Assembly (NCBI GenBank): GCA_003991915.1 | Contig: RQTK01000114.1 | Location: 652,399 to 716,398, forward strand | Direction of reading: 5' to 3' | Length of the DNA: 64,000 nt | Origin: Elysia chlorotica | Lineage: Eukaryota > Mollusca > Gastropoda > Plakobranchidae | In this document: positions 1-11,569 of the stretch, one piece after another | Numbering within the stretch: position 1 is the first letter of the stretch | How the letters are laid out: the number at the start of each line of letters is the position of its first letter | Made by a program: the position numbers and the translations under genes | The notes under the pieces: model-generated | Database searches by the model: none | Seen by the model: the letters and a program-made list of their open reading frames with translations, nothing else | Told to the model about the DNA's origin: nothing

Positions 1-237
1 ATCCCACCCCCTTTTTTTTTAAGGGCAAATGGATTTTTTTCTTCTCAGATTTATCATTTGTATTTTATACGGCTCAGAGAATAATATAAGCTTAGTTTCT
101 CTGCTTTTTTTTTAATCTTTCTTTTCTACTAAATACTTTTAATGATTTTATATTTTTCGTCTCTACATCTTTTCACCCTTTAATGTATCTCATGTCACAC
201 ACATTCGTCCTTATTTAATCCTTTAATTCCTGCGCCG

Positions 238-441
238 CCTCCTCCTCCTCCTCCTCATCCTCCTCCTCCTCCTCCTCCTCTTCCTCCTCCTCCTCCTCCT
301 CTTTCTTTTTCTTCTTCTTCTTCTTCTTCTTCTTCTTCTTCTTCTTCTTCTTCTTCTTCTTCTTCTTCTTCTTCTTCTTCTTCTTCTTCTTCTTCTTCTT
401 CTTCTTCTTCTTCTTCTTCTTCTTCTTCTTCTTCTTCTTCT
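238..441. repeat. Compound (CCT)n-(CTT)n microsatellite
   Basis: About 64 bp of CCT repeats with a few interruptions pass into about 130 bp of nearly pure CTT. The whole tract is pyrimidine on the + strand. Confidence 0.97.
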
Positions 442-479
442 AGAAATGACAGATCAAATGATAGAGAGAATAGATATTT

Positions 480-541
<62 letters not shown>
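480..541. repeat. (GA)n microsatellite
   Basis: About 60 bp of near-perfect GA lies 40 bp downstream of the CTT tract, so a pyrimidine block is followed by a purine block. Confidence 0.97.
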
Positions 542-544
<3 letters not shown>

Positions 545-1061
545 GTGGAGGCAGTTAAGAGGGGTTCAAGAAACGTTGAACTTGTATATATGGAGTATCA
601 CAGTTCCCCACAATCTGAACGTTCAATACCTCCCCCCGATGGGTGCCATTCTGAGAGCTCGCAGGCCGCATTTCAAGCCCACACGTGCCGAGCTCACATG
701 CGCACGGTGAAATCGCTTAGGTCAAAGTCTCAACATGATTACCTCAAGCAAAAAATATAAACAGCAAACACTTTAAAAAGAAATCGTCTCGGCTTGCATA
801 TTTATCACCACTCGTAAGCGACAGATGTGGATGACGAAAAAGCGAATAGTTCCTGGGGGTGAACAACCTGTGGAGAGTGCACGGTGCACGAACCAAGGCG
901 GTCATACTGACCTAGTGGTGACAGTTCCAGCGTAGTAGGTTTCATGAACGGAAATAGATTAGTGTTGTTCTCAGTTCCTGGTCGCAGCCATCCTCTACCA
1001 CTTGAGATTAACAAAAATTGGAAGAGCACCAGAGCGGCCGTTCACTGTGACCTGTGGCATA

Positions 1062-1205
1062 GACGTCAGGCACACCACGTGACCAAAACACCGTGTCGCG
1101 AGGGCTTGGTGTAAAATTGACGCACTATCTGATCTGATCAACCTGAAATAGGACTTTTGATGTCTTTCATGGCCGCTATGATTGACGTCAATGCACAATG
1201 CAAAT
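1062..1205. promoter_or_regulatory. Cluster of CRE, E-box and octamer motifs
   Basis: Visible motifs are GACGTCA at about 1062, CACGTG at 1076-1081, the full palindromic CRE TGACGTCA at 1183-1190 and the octamer ATGCAAAT at 1198-1205. CREB/ATF factors bind CRE, bHLH factors bind E-boxes and POU factors bind octamers. Function here is inferred only from motif clustering. No transcription start is evident. Confidence 0.3.
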
Positions 1206-2232
1206 TTTTAACTGAAGCTACAAGAAGGTGGTACATGTATATGGAAAATGTCAGTTCACCTTGATAATAAAAATATCGAGAGGTGGCATTATCCTGAACG
1301 TTTTACAGTTGAAGACCTGGAATTGATTTCAGTTCACTCGTGCGTGTGCGTAAATTTGAGGGACAGGACAATAATTACGTTTTCTAGCGATGCATTAATC
1401 TCGCTAACATAAAAATTATATTTGTTATGAAAAAGAGAGAAGAAAAGAAAACACTTTTGTTTAGTTTTCTCAGCGAAACGCCCATGAATCAGAATATGGA
1501 TAGTAATTCATGGGTGCTGGCAAAGACAAATTATAAGTTGGTTATTTGCAAAGACATAACTACACATATTTTGGATAAGTTCGTCCCAACTTCAACCACC
1601 GTCTGTTATACAACATATTCGAACGTGCAAGCTGGAGCGAGCCAGTGTCATTGAATGACATTCACCCCCAAATAATTATTTACGTCGTTAGCACGAAGTC
1701 CATACAGAGAGAGGAGAAATAATAATTACCCCGCGCTCCATTTTTTTTTCACATTCCTTGAAAGCATGAGGCTCATGTGTGCCTACTACTAAAGTGCTGT
1801 CAGAGACTGCAGCCTGAAAGTTGTATGTGTATTAATGACTGGGAGGTTGTTGACATTTGAAAAAAGTAAATAGATAGATAATTAATCAAACCATTGTTTG
1901 TTTTTGTTGTTGTTTGTGAATGGGGGTGGGGGTGTATTGACCAAGGGTTACGTTGAGTACCATTATAACCCCTTTAAAGTATCTTTTGATTTCGACATTT
2001 TCTCATCAACATTTTTTTTCTTCACACGATAAATAAATGAATAATGATAATAAATTCCGTAGTTCTTTACTCACACGGAGGGAAGAAGCTCATTATAAGG
2101 ATCTATACTTTCCATCAATCTCGAGGAATCTCTTTGTCATTGTGATGCTGTTTGTAATCGTGCGATCAATTATGGTCAAGTTGACGTGTTGGCAGACACC
2201 GGCGGTAATCGCATTGTGATGCGGAACGAATC

Positions 2233-2556
<324 letters not shown>

Positions 2557-2970
2557 TGCAATAGTTTCCAGAGGCAATGTTTATGAAAATTCTTAGAATC
2601 ATTTTTAAATACATCGCGTGTACTTTACGCTAATATGAATAAAATTATGCCTAGAGCTATTAAATCTTCCGTGCTTGCACATGTATAAAATACCATTTTT
2701 CTTTTTGTGTGAAACCCTATTTACCGACTTGTCAGAATTGAGTGGAAATTGACGTAAATTCTCAAGTTTTGGTCAGACCGACCGGGTCATGAAAATAGAG
2801 ACGTATGCACACTCGAATCAATGGAGCCGGGATGCGAAACACATTCCCAGGCAGCACTCAGTGCCCCACCTACAGTGTCACAGGCGGAATATCACGGTCA
2901 CTTTGTCCCAAAGGTCGAGACGGACCCACTTGTAAAGGTGTGCGATAAGGGATTGGTCAATTTTACCAAA

Positions 2971-2971
<1 letters not shown>

Positions 2972-3023
<52 letters not shown>
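2972..3023. repeat. (AC)n microsatellite
   Basis: About 26 uninterrupted AC units. Confidence 0.97.
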
Positions 3024-3025
<2 letters not shown>

Positions 3026-3672
3026 GAAAAATACGCATCTCACTCTGTGTGGGTTTTTTGACGTTGTTGGGTTTTTGTGTGTGTGGGTTTTTTGGGTTTT
3101 TGTTTATTTTGTTACTTTTTTCCACAAATATTATTAAAACTTTACGTACGTTTGAATTCTTGGATGTTAACAAAGCAAAAAAAAAAAAAGAGAGAGAGCT
3201 GTACTGAAAACGGTATGTTACTTAGTTGGTGCTATGTAAGGTGGCATCGTTTGTTCCAAATCGAGAAAAAAAAAGTATATGCTTTATATCTGTCGCAATA
3301 ACTGCTGCAACTGCTGTGTAGAACATGTTCACGACCTAAATCAGCTGTTAATAAACTCTGTTCAAAACCCACGCGTTAAAATATTCTTGTTTTAGTTTAA
3401 AGAACACACTTCTCAACACTAGAAGTATTATACAATATTAACAACATGGTAGATGTATAAATAAACGTGTGTCCCTGTTTGCAGTGACGTAGATCAGTAG
3501 GTAAATGCTTCAACTTACGTAATTATTCTTTCATTCATAGTCTTTTAATAGCCTTATACTAAGACTATTTTATTTATTTATTTATTATTTATTTATTTAT
3601 TGTTGTTTTTTATTGTTACTGTTAATGTTGTTTGTTTGCATAACTGTAATTGCGACTCGCCTTGTTTTCCAG

Positions 3673-3945
3673 TTACCACTCTGTGATGTACACCCATCTA
3701 CCTCAGGGGGCTTCGGCCCTCGGCCCGGCCGCTCCTCGCACGTCCCGCTCAGTGAGCCTCCCCTCAGCGTCAGCACCACTAGCACCAGCAGCAGCGACAT
3801 CAGCACTAGCAACGACAGCCGCAGCCACAAAACCTCAGCAGCAACAGCAGCATCTGCAGTGTGCCAGCTGAGCATGCCACCCCCGAAGAAACCCAAGAAT
3901 GGACCGACGCGGGAGGAGCAGTTTCTGTCAGGGGAGGAGCTCAGG
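3673..3945 (+). CDS. Internal coding exon of a disordered regulatory protein (unidentified)
   Basis: This 91-codon exon is open in one frame from a pyrimidine-rich acceptor (ccttgttttccag, AG at 3671-3672) to a donor reading CTCAGG|GTAAGA at 3946. It is in phase 0 at both ends. The product is rich in Ser, Thr, Ala and Pro and has no recognisable fold. Its last third carries a basic patch, PPPKKPKNG, that could act as a nuclear localisation signal, followed by an acidic stretch ending GEELR. Splicing to the acceptor at 5698 keeps the frame without altering a codon, and this is the main support for the exon pair. Composition is sharply GC-richer than the flanking DNA. No start codon lies in the exon, so at least one upstream exon is missing or unrecognised. 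The family is unknown to me. The intron that follows begins with a tandem array built from this exon's own 3' edge. Confidence 0.72.
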
Positions 3946-5037
3946 GTAAGACCTCAGTTATAGTCTCACGCATCCATAACCAGCTCAGGGTAAGACCTCA
4001 CGCATTCATAACCAGCTCAGGGTAAGACCTCAGTTTAGTCTCACACATCCATAACCAGCTCAGGGTAAGACCTCACACATCCATAACCAAGCTCAGGGTA
4101 AGACCTCACACATCCATAACCAAGCTCAGGGTAAGACCTCACGCATCCATAACCAGCTCAGGGTAAGACCTTACGTATAACCTCACACATTCATAACCAG
4201 CTCAGGGTAAGACCTCACACATCCATAAGCAGCTCAGGGTAAGACATCACACATCCATAACCAGCTCAGGGTAAGACCTCACGTATTCATAACCAGCTGA
4301 AGGTAAGATCTCACGTATCCATAACCAGCTCAGGGTAAGACCTCACGTATCCATAACCAGCTCAAGGTAAGATCTCACGCATCCATAACCAGCTCAGGGT
4401 AAGACCTCACACATCCATAACCAGCTCAGGGTAAGACCTCATGTATTCATAACCAGCTCAGGGTAAGACCTCACACATCCATAACCAGCTCAGGGTAAGA
4501 CCTCACACATCCATAACCAGCTCAGGCTAAGACCTCACGCATCCATAACCAGCTCAGGGTAAGACCTCACGCATCCATAACCATAGCCTCACGCATTCAT
4601 AACCAGCTCAGGGTAAGATTTCACGTATAGCCTCACGCATCCATAACCAGCTCAGGGTAAGATTTCACGTATAGCCTCACACATCCATAACCAGCTCAGG
4701 GTAAGATTTCACGTATAGCCTCACACATCCATAACCAGCTCAGGGTAAGATTTCACGTCCTCACACATCCATAACCAGCTCAGGGTAAGATTTCACGTAT
4801 AGCCTCACACATCCATAACCAGCTCAGGGTAAGACCTCACACATCCATAACCAGCTCAGGGTAAGACATCACGCATCCATAACCAGCTCAGGGTAAGACA
4901 TCACGCATCCATAACCAGCTCAGGGTAAGACATCACGCATTCCTAACCAGCTCAGGGTAAGACATCACGCATCCATAACCAGCTCAGGGTAAGACCTCAC
5001 GCATCCGTAACCAGCTCAGGGTAAGACATCACACATG
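3939..5037 (+). repeat. Minisatellite made of duplicated exon-end/5' splice site (about 31 copies)
   Basis: The array has about 31 head-to-tail units, mostly 32 bp, of the form AGCTCAGGGTAAGACC followed by TCACACATCCATAACC. Unit 1 overlaps the end of the coding exon (AGCTCAGG, 3939-3945) and the functional donor (GTAAGA from 3946). Units starting near 4605, 4649, 4693 and 4777 are 44 bp and share a TATAG(C/T)CTCAC segment with the 43-bp first unit, so the 32-bp form looks like a 12-bp deletion derivative. Nearly every copy keeps CAGGGTAAGA or CAAGGTAAGA. The copy near 4519 has CAGGCTAAGA and has lost the GT. The array ends at a T-rich stretch at 5038. It does not encode protein: the unit length is not a multiple of three and the frame hits TAG at 3961. 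Confidence 0.93.
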
Positions 5038-5698
5038 TTTTTTTTTTTTATTTTATTTTAAGGAGTGGGGGAAGCAGAGGCAGTTGCATAATAAACTATA
5101 TAGTTAATATTCCGATCGTTTCCATTCTTTTTTTTTTCTCCTTTGAGGTTTGAAACGTTGCCCACGAGACGCAATCCTTAGTATTCAAACTAGAACAACA
5201 AAAATATCCGTATGATGAAATCACAACACTGATCGTATTAAAAATGTATAAACAACAACATCCCCATGCCAAAATCGTTGTATTTTACTGTCCCATTCAA
5301 ACGATTTAGGAGGGGGTGTGAGGAATTGTTGCTTCATTGCTTTCAAGTGTCTGTATGTCTGTCCAATTGTTCCTGGTTGTGTCATTTAACTTTTCAACAA
5401 AATGTGATGCAAAAAGGCTTAACCAAATTCGCTGCATTATTTTTATGTATTTCTCTTCCGTTTGCTTTATTTTTTAGTGGGGAAAGGAGGTATAATGAAA
5501 TAGAATTATGAATGCAATCAAGTTAGAATTTCAAAATTATCTTCCATGTTAAACAAGGACAATGAGTTAATTTTTTTTTATTGATATCTTGTAATTTCCA
5601 TCTTGGAAAGAGCAAAAACAGATTTTGTCCAGTGTTTAATTTACGATAAGAGCAGTCTGATTTGTGTGTAGTGTTAATCCCTAGCTTTGTGCCTCCAG
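5038..5698. other. Remainder of intron between the two coding exons
   Basis: T-rich, non-repetitive DNA follows the splice-site minisatellite and ends in the acceptor tttgtgcctccag. No branch point can be named with confidence. The open frame at 5266-5511 has no features of a real exon. Confidence 0.6.
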
Positions 5699-8217
5699 GT
5701 TCTGTGTGAGAGCGCCGCGAGTCGATCCCCTACAGCCAAGGACGAGGGGCGGGACGAGCCGGCGGGCGAGGCGGTGACGAGAGGAGCGAGCCAGAGTCCT
5801 GAGGCCGCGCCCAGCACCTCCTCGCCGTCTCTGGGCTCCGGGCTCACCGCTGTCCCAAGCTCGCCGCTCACGCCAGCCTCGGACGGACCAGGTCTGGTCA
5901 CAGTGAACCGCGCAACAGGCGGCGACGGCGTCAGGAAGGTCCCGCTCAAGGCGATTCGTCGCACCAATAGTGGGAGCTCCCAGCCGGCTTACTCCCAGCA
6001 CGACAGAGGCGCCTTCTCGCCGGATTCAGACGCCTCTGGGGCGTCAGTCCGGCTGAGGCGGGTCGGCCCCAGCTCCACCCAGAGCGCGGCCGATGTTGAG
6101 CCGGGCGGGGGTCACGCGTTCTCCCATCCTGGCGCGTCCGGGCGGCTCATCGAGCGCTTGATTTCCGAGAGACTCCCCCCCGACGTTGGGCCGGGTGGTT
6201 CTATCAGAGGCAGTGCATTCCGCGGGCACCAGCAGCGCGTCGCCTGGCCGCCTCGCGGGCTCCCTACATCCCCAATAGGCCAGCCCCACGTGTACAGCCC
6301 TGACCCCCGCAACCCAAGCCTGGGTTACAGACTCACTACCTCAACCAGCTTCGCATCGCTGGTGAATCAACAGCCGCCATGGCTAGCGTTCGACCAGGCG
6401 GCGCCCGGACTGCGACCAAGCGTCGGCAGCTTAGACATTCAGGGTCTTCAGTCGGCAGCCTCCTTCACCGTGCAGCAGCAGCAACATCAACACCACCAGC
6501 AGCTTACCCAGCAGCAGCGGCGCCAGTCGATCCTGACGTCCTTGTTCAGCAGCAACATAAGCGGCGAGCTGACCTCCCCGCCCAGCGGCGACGATGTGTT
6601 CCTGCACCGATCTTCATCACCTGGCGGCTTGAGGCCCTCCATTTCCTCTTCCTCTTCGTCCTACCTCAGCAGTGTTATGCGACATGCGTCTCAAGCAGGC
6701 TTGCGTGCGTCAGCTGCCTTAGCTAACGCGGTGGTTCCGCGTAGTGGAGGCGAGAGTGGTCCGGCACAGCGCACCGAGTCGGCCCCAGTCTACCTCCACC
6801 CAGCCTTCCAACTACCTCCGTCACCTACCTCGAATATTCGGAAAAATCATAGTACCTCAACCCTGGCGCCTCGCGCGAGCTCACCCCCCTCCCCCGGCCC
6901 GCCGCAGCCTCTACCTCGCCATTGTAACAATGCAATCACGGCTGCGACGGCGTCCCCCCTCAGACAAACTAAGACTGGCCATGAGCTTGTGCTTCAGGCC
7001 TTACGCGGCAGCTCCGGCAACCTCATTAGTCCTACCGACACCACACTCAGCAGCAACGGTAATGGTATAAATAACAACAACAAAAACAACCACAACATTA
7101 ATAACAATTCGAAGAATAGTGGGCACCATTTCAGAAGTGTGTCAGATTTAAATAGTGGTGCCAACAACAACAACATCAGCAGTAGTGCTGCTAGCGTCGG
7201 TTACTACTGCCGTGCGCATGACGATGGGTCGACCCTCCTGGATCTTTCCCTTAAAGGTCCGAGTGGTCGGCTAACCGACGAAGAGACGGGGGTGATGTCC
7301 CGGTCCAGAGGTAGCCTCTCGCGGGCCAGCATGGGCAGCCATGGTAGCAGCTGCAGCCCGCCGCTCCCTCCCCCCCCCGGCACGCTCAGCAGCCCCACGC
7401 GTCAGTCTCCCCCTGTGCGACACGGCAGCGTGAGCAGCAGCCCCACGCGCAACACCCCCCGCCTCGGCAGCCTGGGCACCATTATCAACAACATTAACAA
7501 CAGCAGCAGTAGCAGCCCTCCGCCGCTACACTACCACGGCAGTTTAGGCCGAGCCAGCCCGCCTTCCCGGCAGGGCAGTTTGGATAGCAGCTCGCCGCAC
7601 ACCCCCCGGCGCGGAAGTCTAGGTCACAACAGCCCTCTTTCCCGACAGAGCAGCACCAGCGCGCCCAGCCCTCCCCCGCCGCCACGGAAACCGTCGTCCC
7701 TGCTGACCACGCTGATGGAGGCGGCGCCCAGCGAGATCCCGCGGGCCGCGGGCAGGGCGGCAGCTGGCAGCAACTACAGCGCCGCTTCGGCCCGCGCGTC
7801 CCCGGCGAACTCTGATGATTCCAACAGCTACATCAACGTGACGAGCCCCGTGGCGCCCAGCTCGCTGCTCCGCGCTCCGTCCGGCTCCGACAGCTCCTCC
7901 CCGCCGCTGGCATCCTCTAAGACGGCGCCCCCTCTGTCGTCGTCGACATCTCCCCCTTCTCCCCATGTTACCGCGTCGCCTCAACAACCTCAATCTCACC
8001 GTACCTCAGAGCTGGCGGGTCTTTTGACCCAGCCGCCGTCTACCTCTACCTCTTTTACATCTTTTTCATCGTCGTCTACCCTCGCCTCGGCGCTGCTGGC
8101 CGTGAAGAAGGAGGTGGGAGCGTCGTCCGCGTCCTCGCCGTCTGCGCTGCCCGTGCCATACGCGCTCATCACCTGCAAAACTGAGGCCCGCCGCTCCAGC
8201 CAGGACACCGATAGCAG
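5699..8217 (+). CDS. Large coding exon: Ser/Pro/Gln/Asn-rich regulatory protein (unidentified)
   Basis: An exceptionally long exon of 839 complete codons plus two bases runs from the acceptor gcctccag (AG 5697-5698) to the strong donor CAG|GTACGT at 8218. It is GC-rich, unlike its surroundings. The protein appears disordered throughout. A Gln/His run lies near residues 258-275, a Ser run near 314-324 and an Asn-rich stretch near 455-475. Residues 513-518 read LLDLSL-K, resembling the PxDLS motif that recruits CtBP co-repressors, but without the proline. Arg-Gly-Ser-Leu motifs recur at about 535-655, Pro runs lie near 555 and 660, and VKKE at 802-805 fits the SUMO consensus. The features fit a transcriptional or RNA regulator. 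A nuclear-receptor amino-terminal region is one possibility, but no DNA-binding domain is present here. The frame stays open past the donor to about 8522, but composition there changes to GT-rich intron. Confidence 0.82.
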
Positions 8218-8621
8218 GTACGTCATCCGGGAGGCCTCATGGCGCTCGGAGAAATCATTTCTGTTTGTTGTAATTATTTCTACTTTTGTTGTTATTGTTG
8301 TTGTTGCTGCTGAAACAGATGTTGTTTTCTGTGTTCCTGGTGTGGTTATTTTTGTTGTTCTTGGTGTTGGTCTTGCTGTTGTTATTGTTAATTGTTTTTG
8401 TTGTTGTTATTGTAGTTGTTGGTGTCGGTATTGTATTGTTGTAGTATGGCTCTTTAACATTGTACTGGTGTCTGGTCTGGTGCTGCTGCCGTCTTCGTTA
8501 TTTTTGTATACCATTAAAATCTAATTTTAATTGTTGCTGTGTTGTAATATTTTCACTCAAGTTGTTGTTGTTGTTGTTGTTACTTCATGGAGCCATATCA
8601 ATATCTGGAAATCCTTTCTAT
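8218..8621. other. Start of intron after the large exon, GTT/TTG-rich
   Basis: Beginning at the GTACGT donor, the sequence turns into imperfect TTG/GTT repeats (about 8270-8450, and pure TTG at 8561-8581). The coding frame remains open to 8522 only because this low-complexity DNA lacks stops, giving a Val/Cys/Phe-rich translation unlike the exon. Confidence 0.75.
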
Positions 8622-8627
8622 TGGGGG

Positions 8628-8850
8628 GGAGGGGGGGCGACTCAAGTGGTAGAGTTTTTACTCCGATAAAGAAGACCAGGTTCGAATCCATCATCGGGCA
8701 ATAAATGTTTGTTTTGAAGATGTCGTCCCCTACTGCTTGGGTTGGTGTCAACGTGATGGCTGCGACATGAGTGTTTGTCGCCCCGCTCTGTCTCTGGGTG
8801 GCAGCACCGCCAAAGTGATATTAGTCGTGGGGTCCGTTGGCTTCATAGAA
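8628..8850 (+). mobile_element. tRNA-derived SINE copy
   Basis: After a G-rich leader the element shows an A-box-like segment (gactcaagtggtagag) and a B box, GGTTCGAATCC, spaced as in a tRNA gene. A body containing GTTGGTGTCAACGTGATGGCTG and GGTGGCAGCACC follows, matching the other copies of this family. The tRNA-unrelated body and lack of a cloverleaf exclude a functional tRNA gene. Confidence 0.7.
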
Positions 8851-9194
8851 ACCAGCCAAGTGAAGTCCAAGTTCTTTATTTCATTGGCATTGTACCAATT
8901 TTTGCTTGCATGAAACACGTATTGAAACACTCCATTGTTCTGATCAAGATCGCTGCTCCGTGAAAAAAACAATAATTTTGTTTAGAGATAATTACGGATA
9001 GAGGCACGCATTACTTTGCAAATACAAATAAACGCCTAGAAACTTAGCACGGAATATTCCCGGTCCGAAGCACAGGACTGGACGAAACTAATTTTTGCTC
9101 TTTATAGAGCGAGGGAGAGAGTTCTTTCCCTCTCTCGGGGTTTCACGTCTCCTTGGTTCCTTTGGGGGATCCTATACGGCGACGGGCCCAAAAC

Positions 9195-9400
9195 TGAAGT
9201 CTGGCAATTGTATGTGCTGACACATAAGAGACAAGATGGGATACCATGATTCCTGTCTCAGCCGTTCACATTATACTGACACCGACCCAACTAGTTAACC
9301 AATTGTTGGTTAGGTTGGTGTTAGTTTGATGTGACCGGCTGACATAGGAGTCAAGGTATCCCCGCACTGTTTCAGCTCGTGAAATTGTAAGACGTTAATT
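9195..9400. mobile_element. Two SINE body fragments in inverted orientation
   Basis: The left part (about 9197-9300) is the reverse complement of the SINE body (GGGATACCATGATTCCTGTC, then ACACCGACCCAACTAGTTA). The right part (about 9305-9390) carries the same body forward (GGTTGGTGTTAGTTTGATG, GACATAGGAGTCAAGGTATC). Together they form a foldback of roughly 90-bp arms. Confidence 0.65.
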
Positions 9401-11261
9401 TTGGAACCCGTCCACGATAGCCTTCTGTTGACTCTGGAATTTCAGAAACTAATTTTGTTACTTAGAACTTGTTAGTGCCTGGTCGAAAGGAACATTTTTT
9501 CCAACATAAATGTAAATTTCTGAAGCAGGGGAGAGCACTACATTTTTTACTCGGAAGAATTATAAAACTTAGTTACCTCCTGGAAAAAAAAAAAAGAATT
9601 TTTAAAATTATCCTTCGGTTTAATTTTAATAATGTACCGAACTTTATATTGCATTTTGATACAAGAAAAAAATTATTGGCTCTGGATATATTGTTTCTTG
9701 AAAAAGGTTCAAATTACTTTTTTTTTTTTTAAATAATTATTCTTGGTGCTATTCCAAAGAAGGAATAAATATTTGAAACAAATCTGCTTGAGAAAGGAAC
9801 CATTAAGTTCCTCGGACATTGGGTGAGAAGTTTGTTGTTCGAATTTCAGCTTCTTCTATACATAGGATTCTTCTAGATACCCAATAAACATCAAAACCAA
9901 TGAAAGATTTAATTTTTTTTTTAAAACAATTCTGCTTTATTTATTCGTCAAGTGTGTGTGTTGTTGTTTTTTTTGTTCGTCTCTCTCAGATAAATTAGTT
10001 ATGCAAATGCTATTTTAATTTGTGTGACCCAACTTAGGATAGATTGTGGTTGATTAAAAAAAGAGAGAGAGGAGGTCGATCTAATGTATAAGGTTTAGCT
10101 AGATTTGTTGATTCAGCCCATATCGATTGTCAAGATAGCCAATCAACTCTAAAATTTGCCTGCAAATTTGGCCTTCATGTGTCGTAGTATTTCCTGAATA
10201 CCTGAACAGTTCAGCGTCAGATGTTAACATTCAGATGATCGTAGAAATTTATTTTGAATAAGGGGAAAGTACTTTGGTGTTCCAGGTAAGAGGTGGAGTG
10301 AGAACAGGCAAATGGAGCATAATTATGGTTGAAGAAAGTAGATTTGTGTTCAGGGGCTATAGCTCCGTATGTCTCATCACGCACCATTATAAATTGTGTT
10401 ATCTCCCTTTGGCTCTTTTACAAATTCCACAACACCAATCTATCATGTCACCATAAAATATTTATGTTTAACTTTCTGTGACTTGGATTTAATTTGATGA
10501 GGCAGTAGAAAATTAATTTTATTGTTTTAAAATTTTGGAAAATATTTTCTTGATTGACAATTATATAACTATATAGTGATCGTGGCGATAGGTGGGTTTC
10601 AGAGAGGTGAATTTACAATACATTATATAATTATGATGTACAAAGTACACGTGTATTACAATTATATAGAAAACATTTGGTAATAACAAAATAAAAGATA
10701 GTACCAGTTAAATTTGTAAATCACAGGTTAAGATACTTTACTCAACTTATAATAAAATGACAATAATTATTTTGTTGTGGTTGTTGTGTTGTTTTTTTTT
10801 TTTCTTATAGTTTAATTGCTCCTTCCTATTCGATGGCATTTTTGTGTGTACAGTTATTTCCCTTTGGTGTTTCTATTCCGATTCTAGCTCAATCTATTGT
10901 ATTGATTGTTTCTTTTCCATTGTTTTAACTTTCCGATTGATGCGTCCTGTTCTTTGGATGATAGGCTCTAACCGGAAGGACGAACAAGAGAGAAAAAAAA
11001 ACAGTTTTCTTTATCATGTCGAGCTTATTGTGTTTCGCGAATAAACAAGAAATTAAAAAAAAAAATAGTCATGGTGAAACTCCAATGTTGCAATTTTTTG
11101 CAAATTAATTAGCATGCGTGCAACTTGCTACTCCTAAGAAAACGATGAATGGGGTAAAAAGAAGAAGAAAAATCAATGAAATGCTAACTTTATTATGATT
11201 AGTTGTATTAAAACTATCCTTTGTAAAATTGTATGTGCATCATTATATTATGTTCAGATAA
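9401..11261. other. AT-rich non-coding DNA
   Basis: There are only short poly-T/poly-A runs and no repeat family I recognise. An isolated CCAG|GTAAGAGG donor-like site lies near 10283, with stops in all useful frames just upstream. Confidence 0.5.
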
Positions 11262-11391
11262 GGAGAGAGAAAGAGAAAGAGAGAGTGAGAGAGAGAGAAA
11301 GAGAGAGTGAGATAGAGAAAGAGAGAGAGGGAGAGAGAGTGAGAGATAGAGGGAGAAAGAGAGGGAGTGAGAGAGAGAGAAAGAGAGGGGT
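11262..11391. repeat. Imperfect (GA)n tract
   Basis: About 130 bp of almost pure purine, GA with scattered GT, AA and GGG interruptions. Confidence 0.95.
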
Positions 11392-11569
11392 TTGGGCAGG
11401 GGATGAAAAAAGTGGAATCAATAATATTATGTTTTTTTGCTCTTGAGCACATTTCAGCATCGACCTATACATGTGTAACTGTTTCACACTGTTGAAGAGG
11501 CAATTTGCTAAGCTATATTTGTGAAGCCCGACTGCTGTTTTTGTTAACTTTATTTTTAATGTAGATAAA

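Noticed and set aside
995..1198. Possible LINE fragment on the minus strand (CFGHVV-like string)
   Set aside because: The similarity is limited to a few residues and the sequence on either side does not continue the LINE pattern.
3939..5037. CRISPR-like array
   Set aside because: The units are directly adjacent with no unique spacers, and the host is a eukaryote.
5687..5698. ATG at 5687 as the start of the large exon
   Set aside because: The pyrimidine-rich acceptor ending at 5698 and the in-frame join with 3945 make 5699 the exon start. An intron-retained start at 5687 is possible but less likely.
5674..8226. Minus-strand and shifted open frames across the large exon
   Set aside because: They are shadows of a GC-rich exon with few stops. 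None has its own splice signals or a recognisable product.
8218..8524. Read-through of the large exon to a stop at 8522
   Set aside because: A strong CAG|GTACGT donor lies at 8218, and the extra sequence is a translation of GTT-rich simple DNA.
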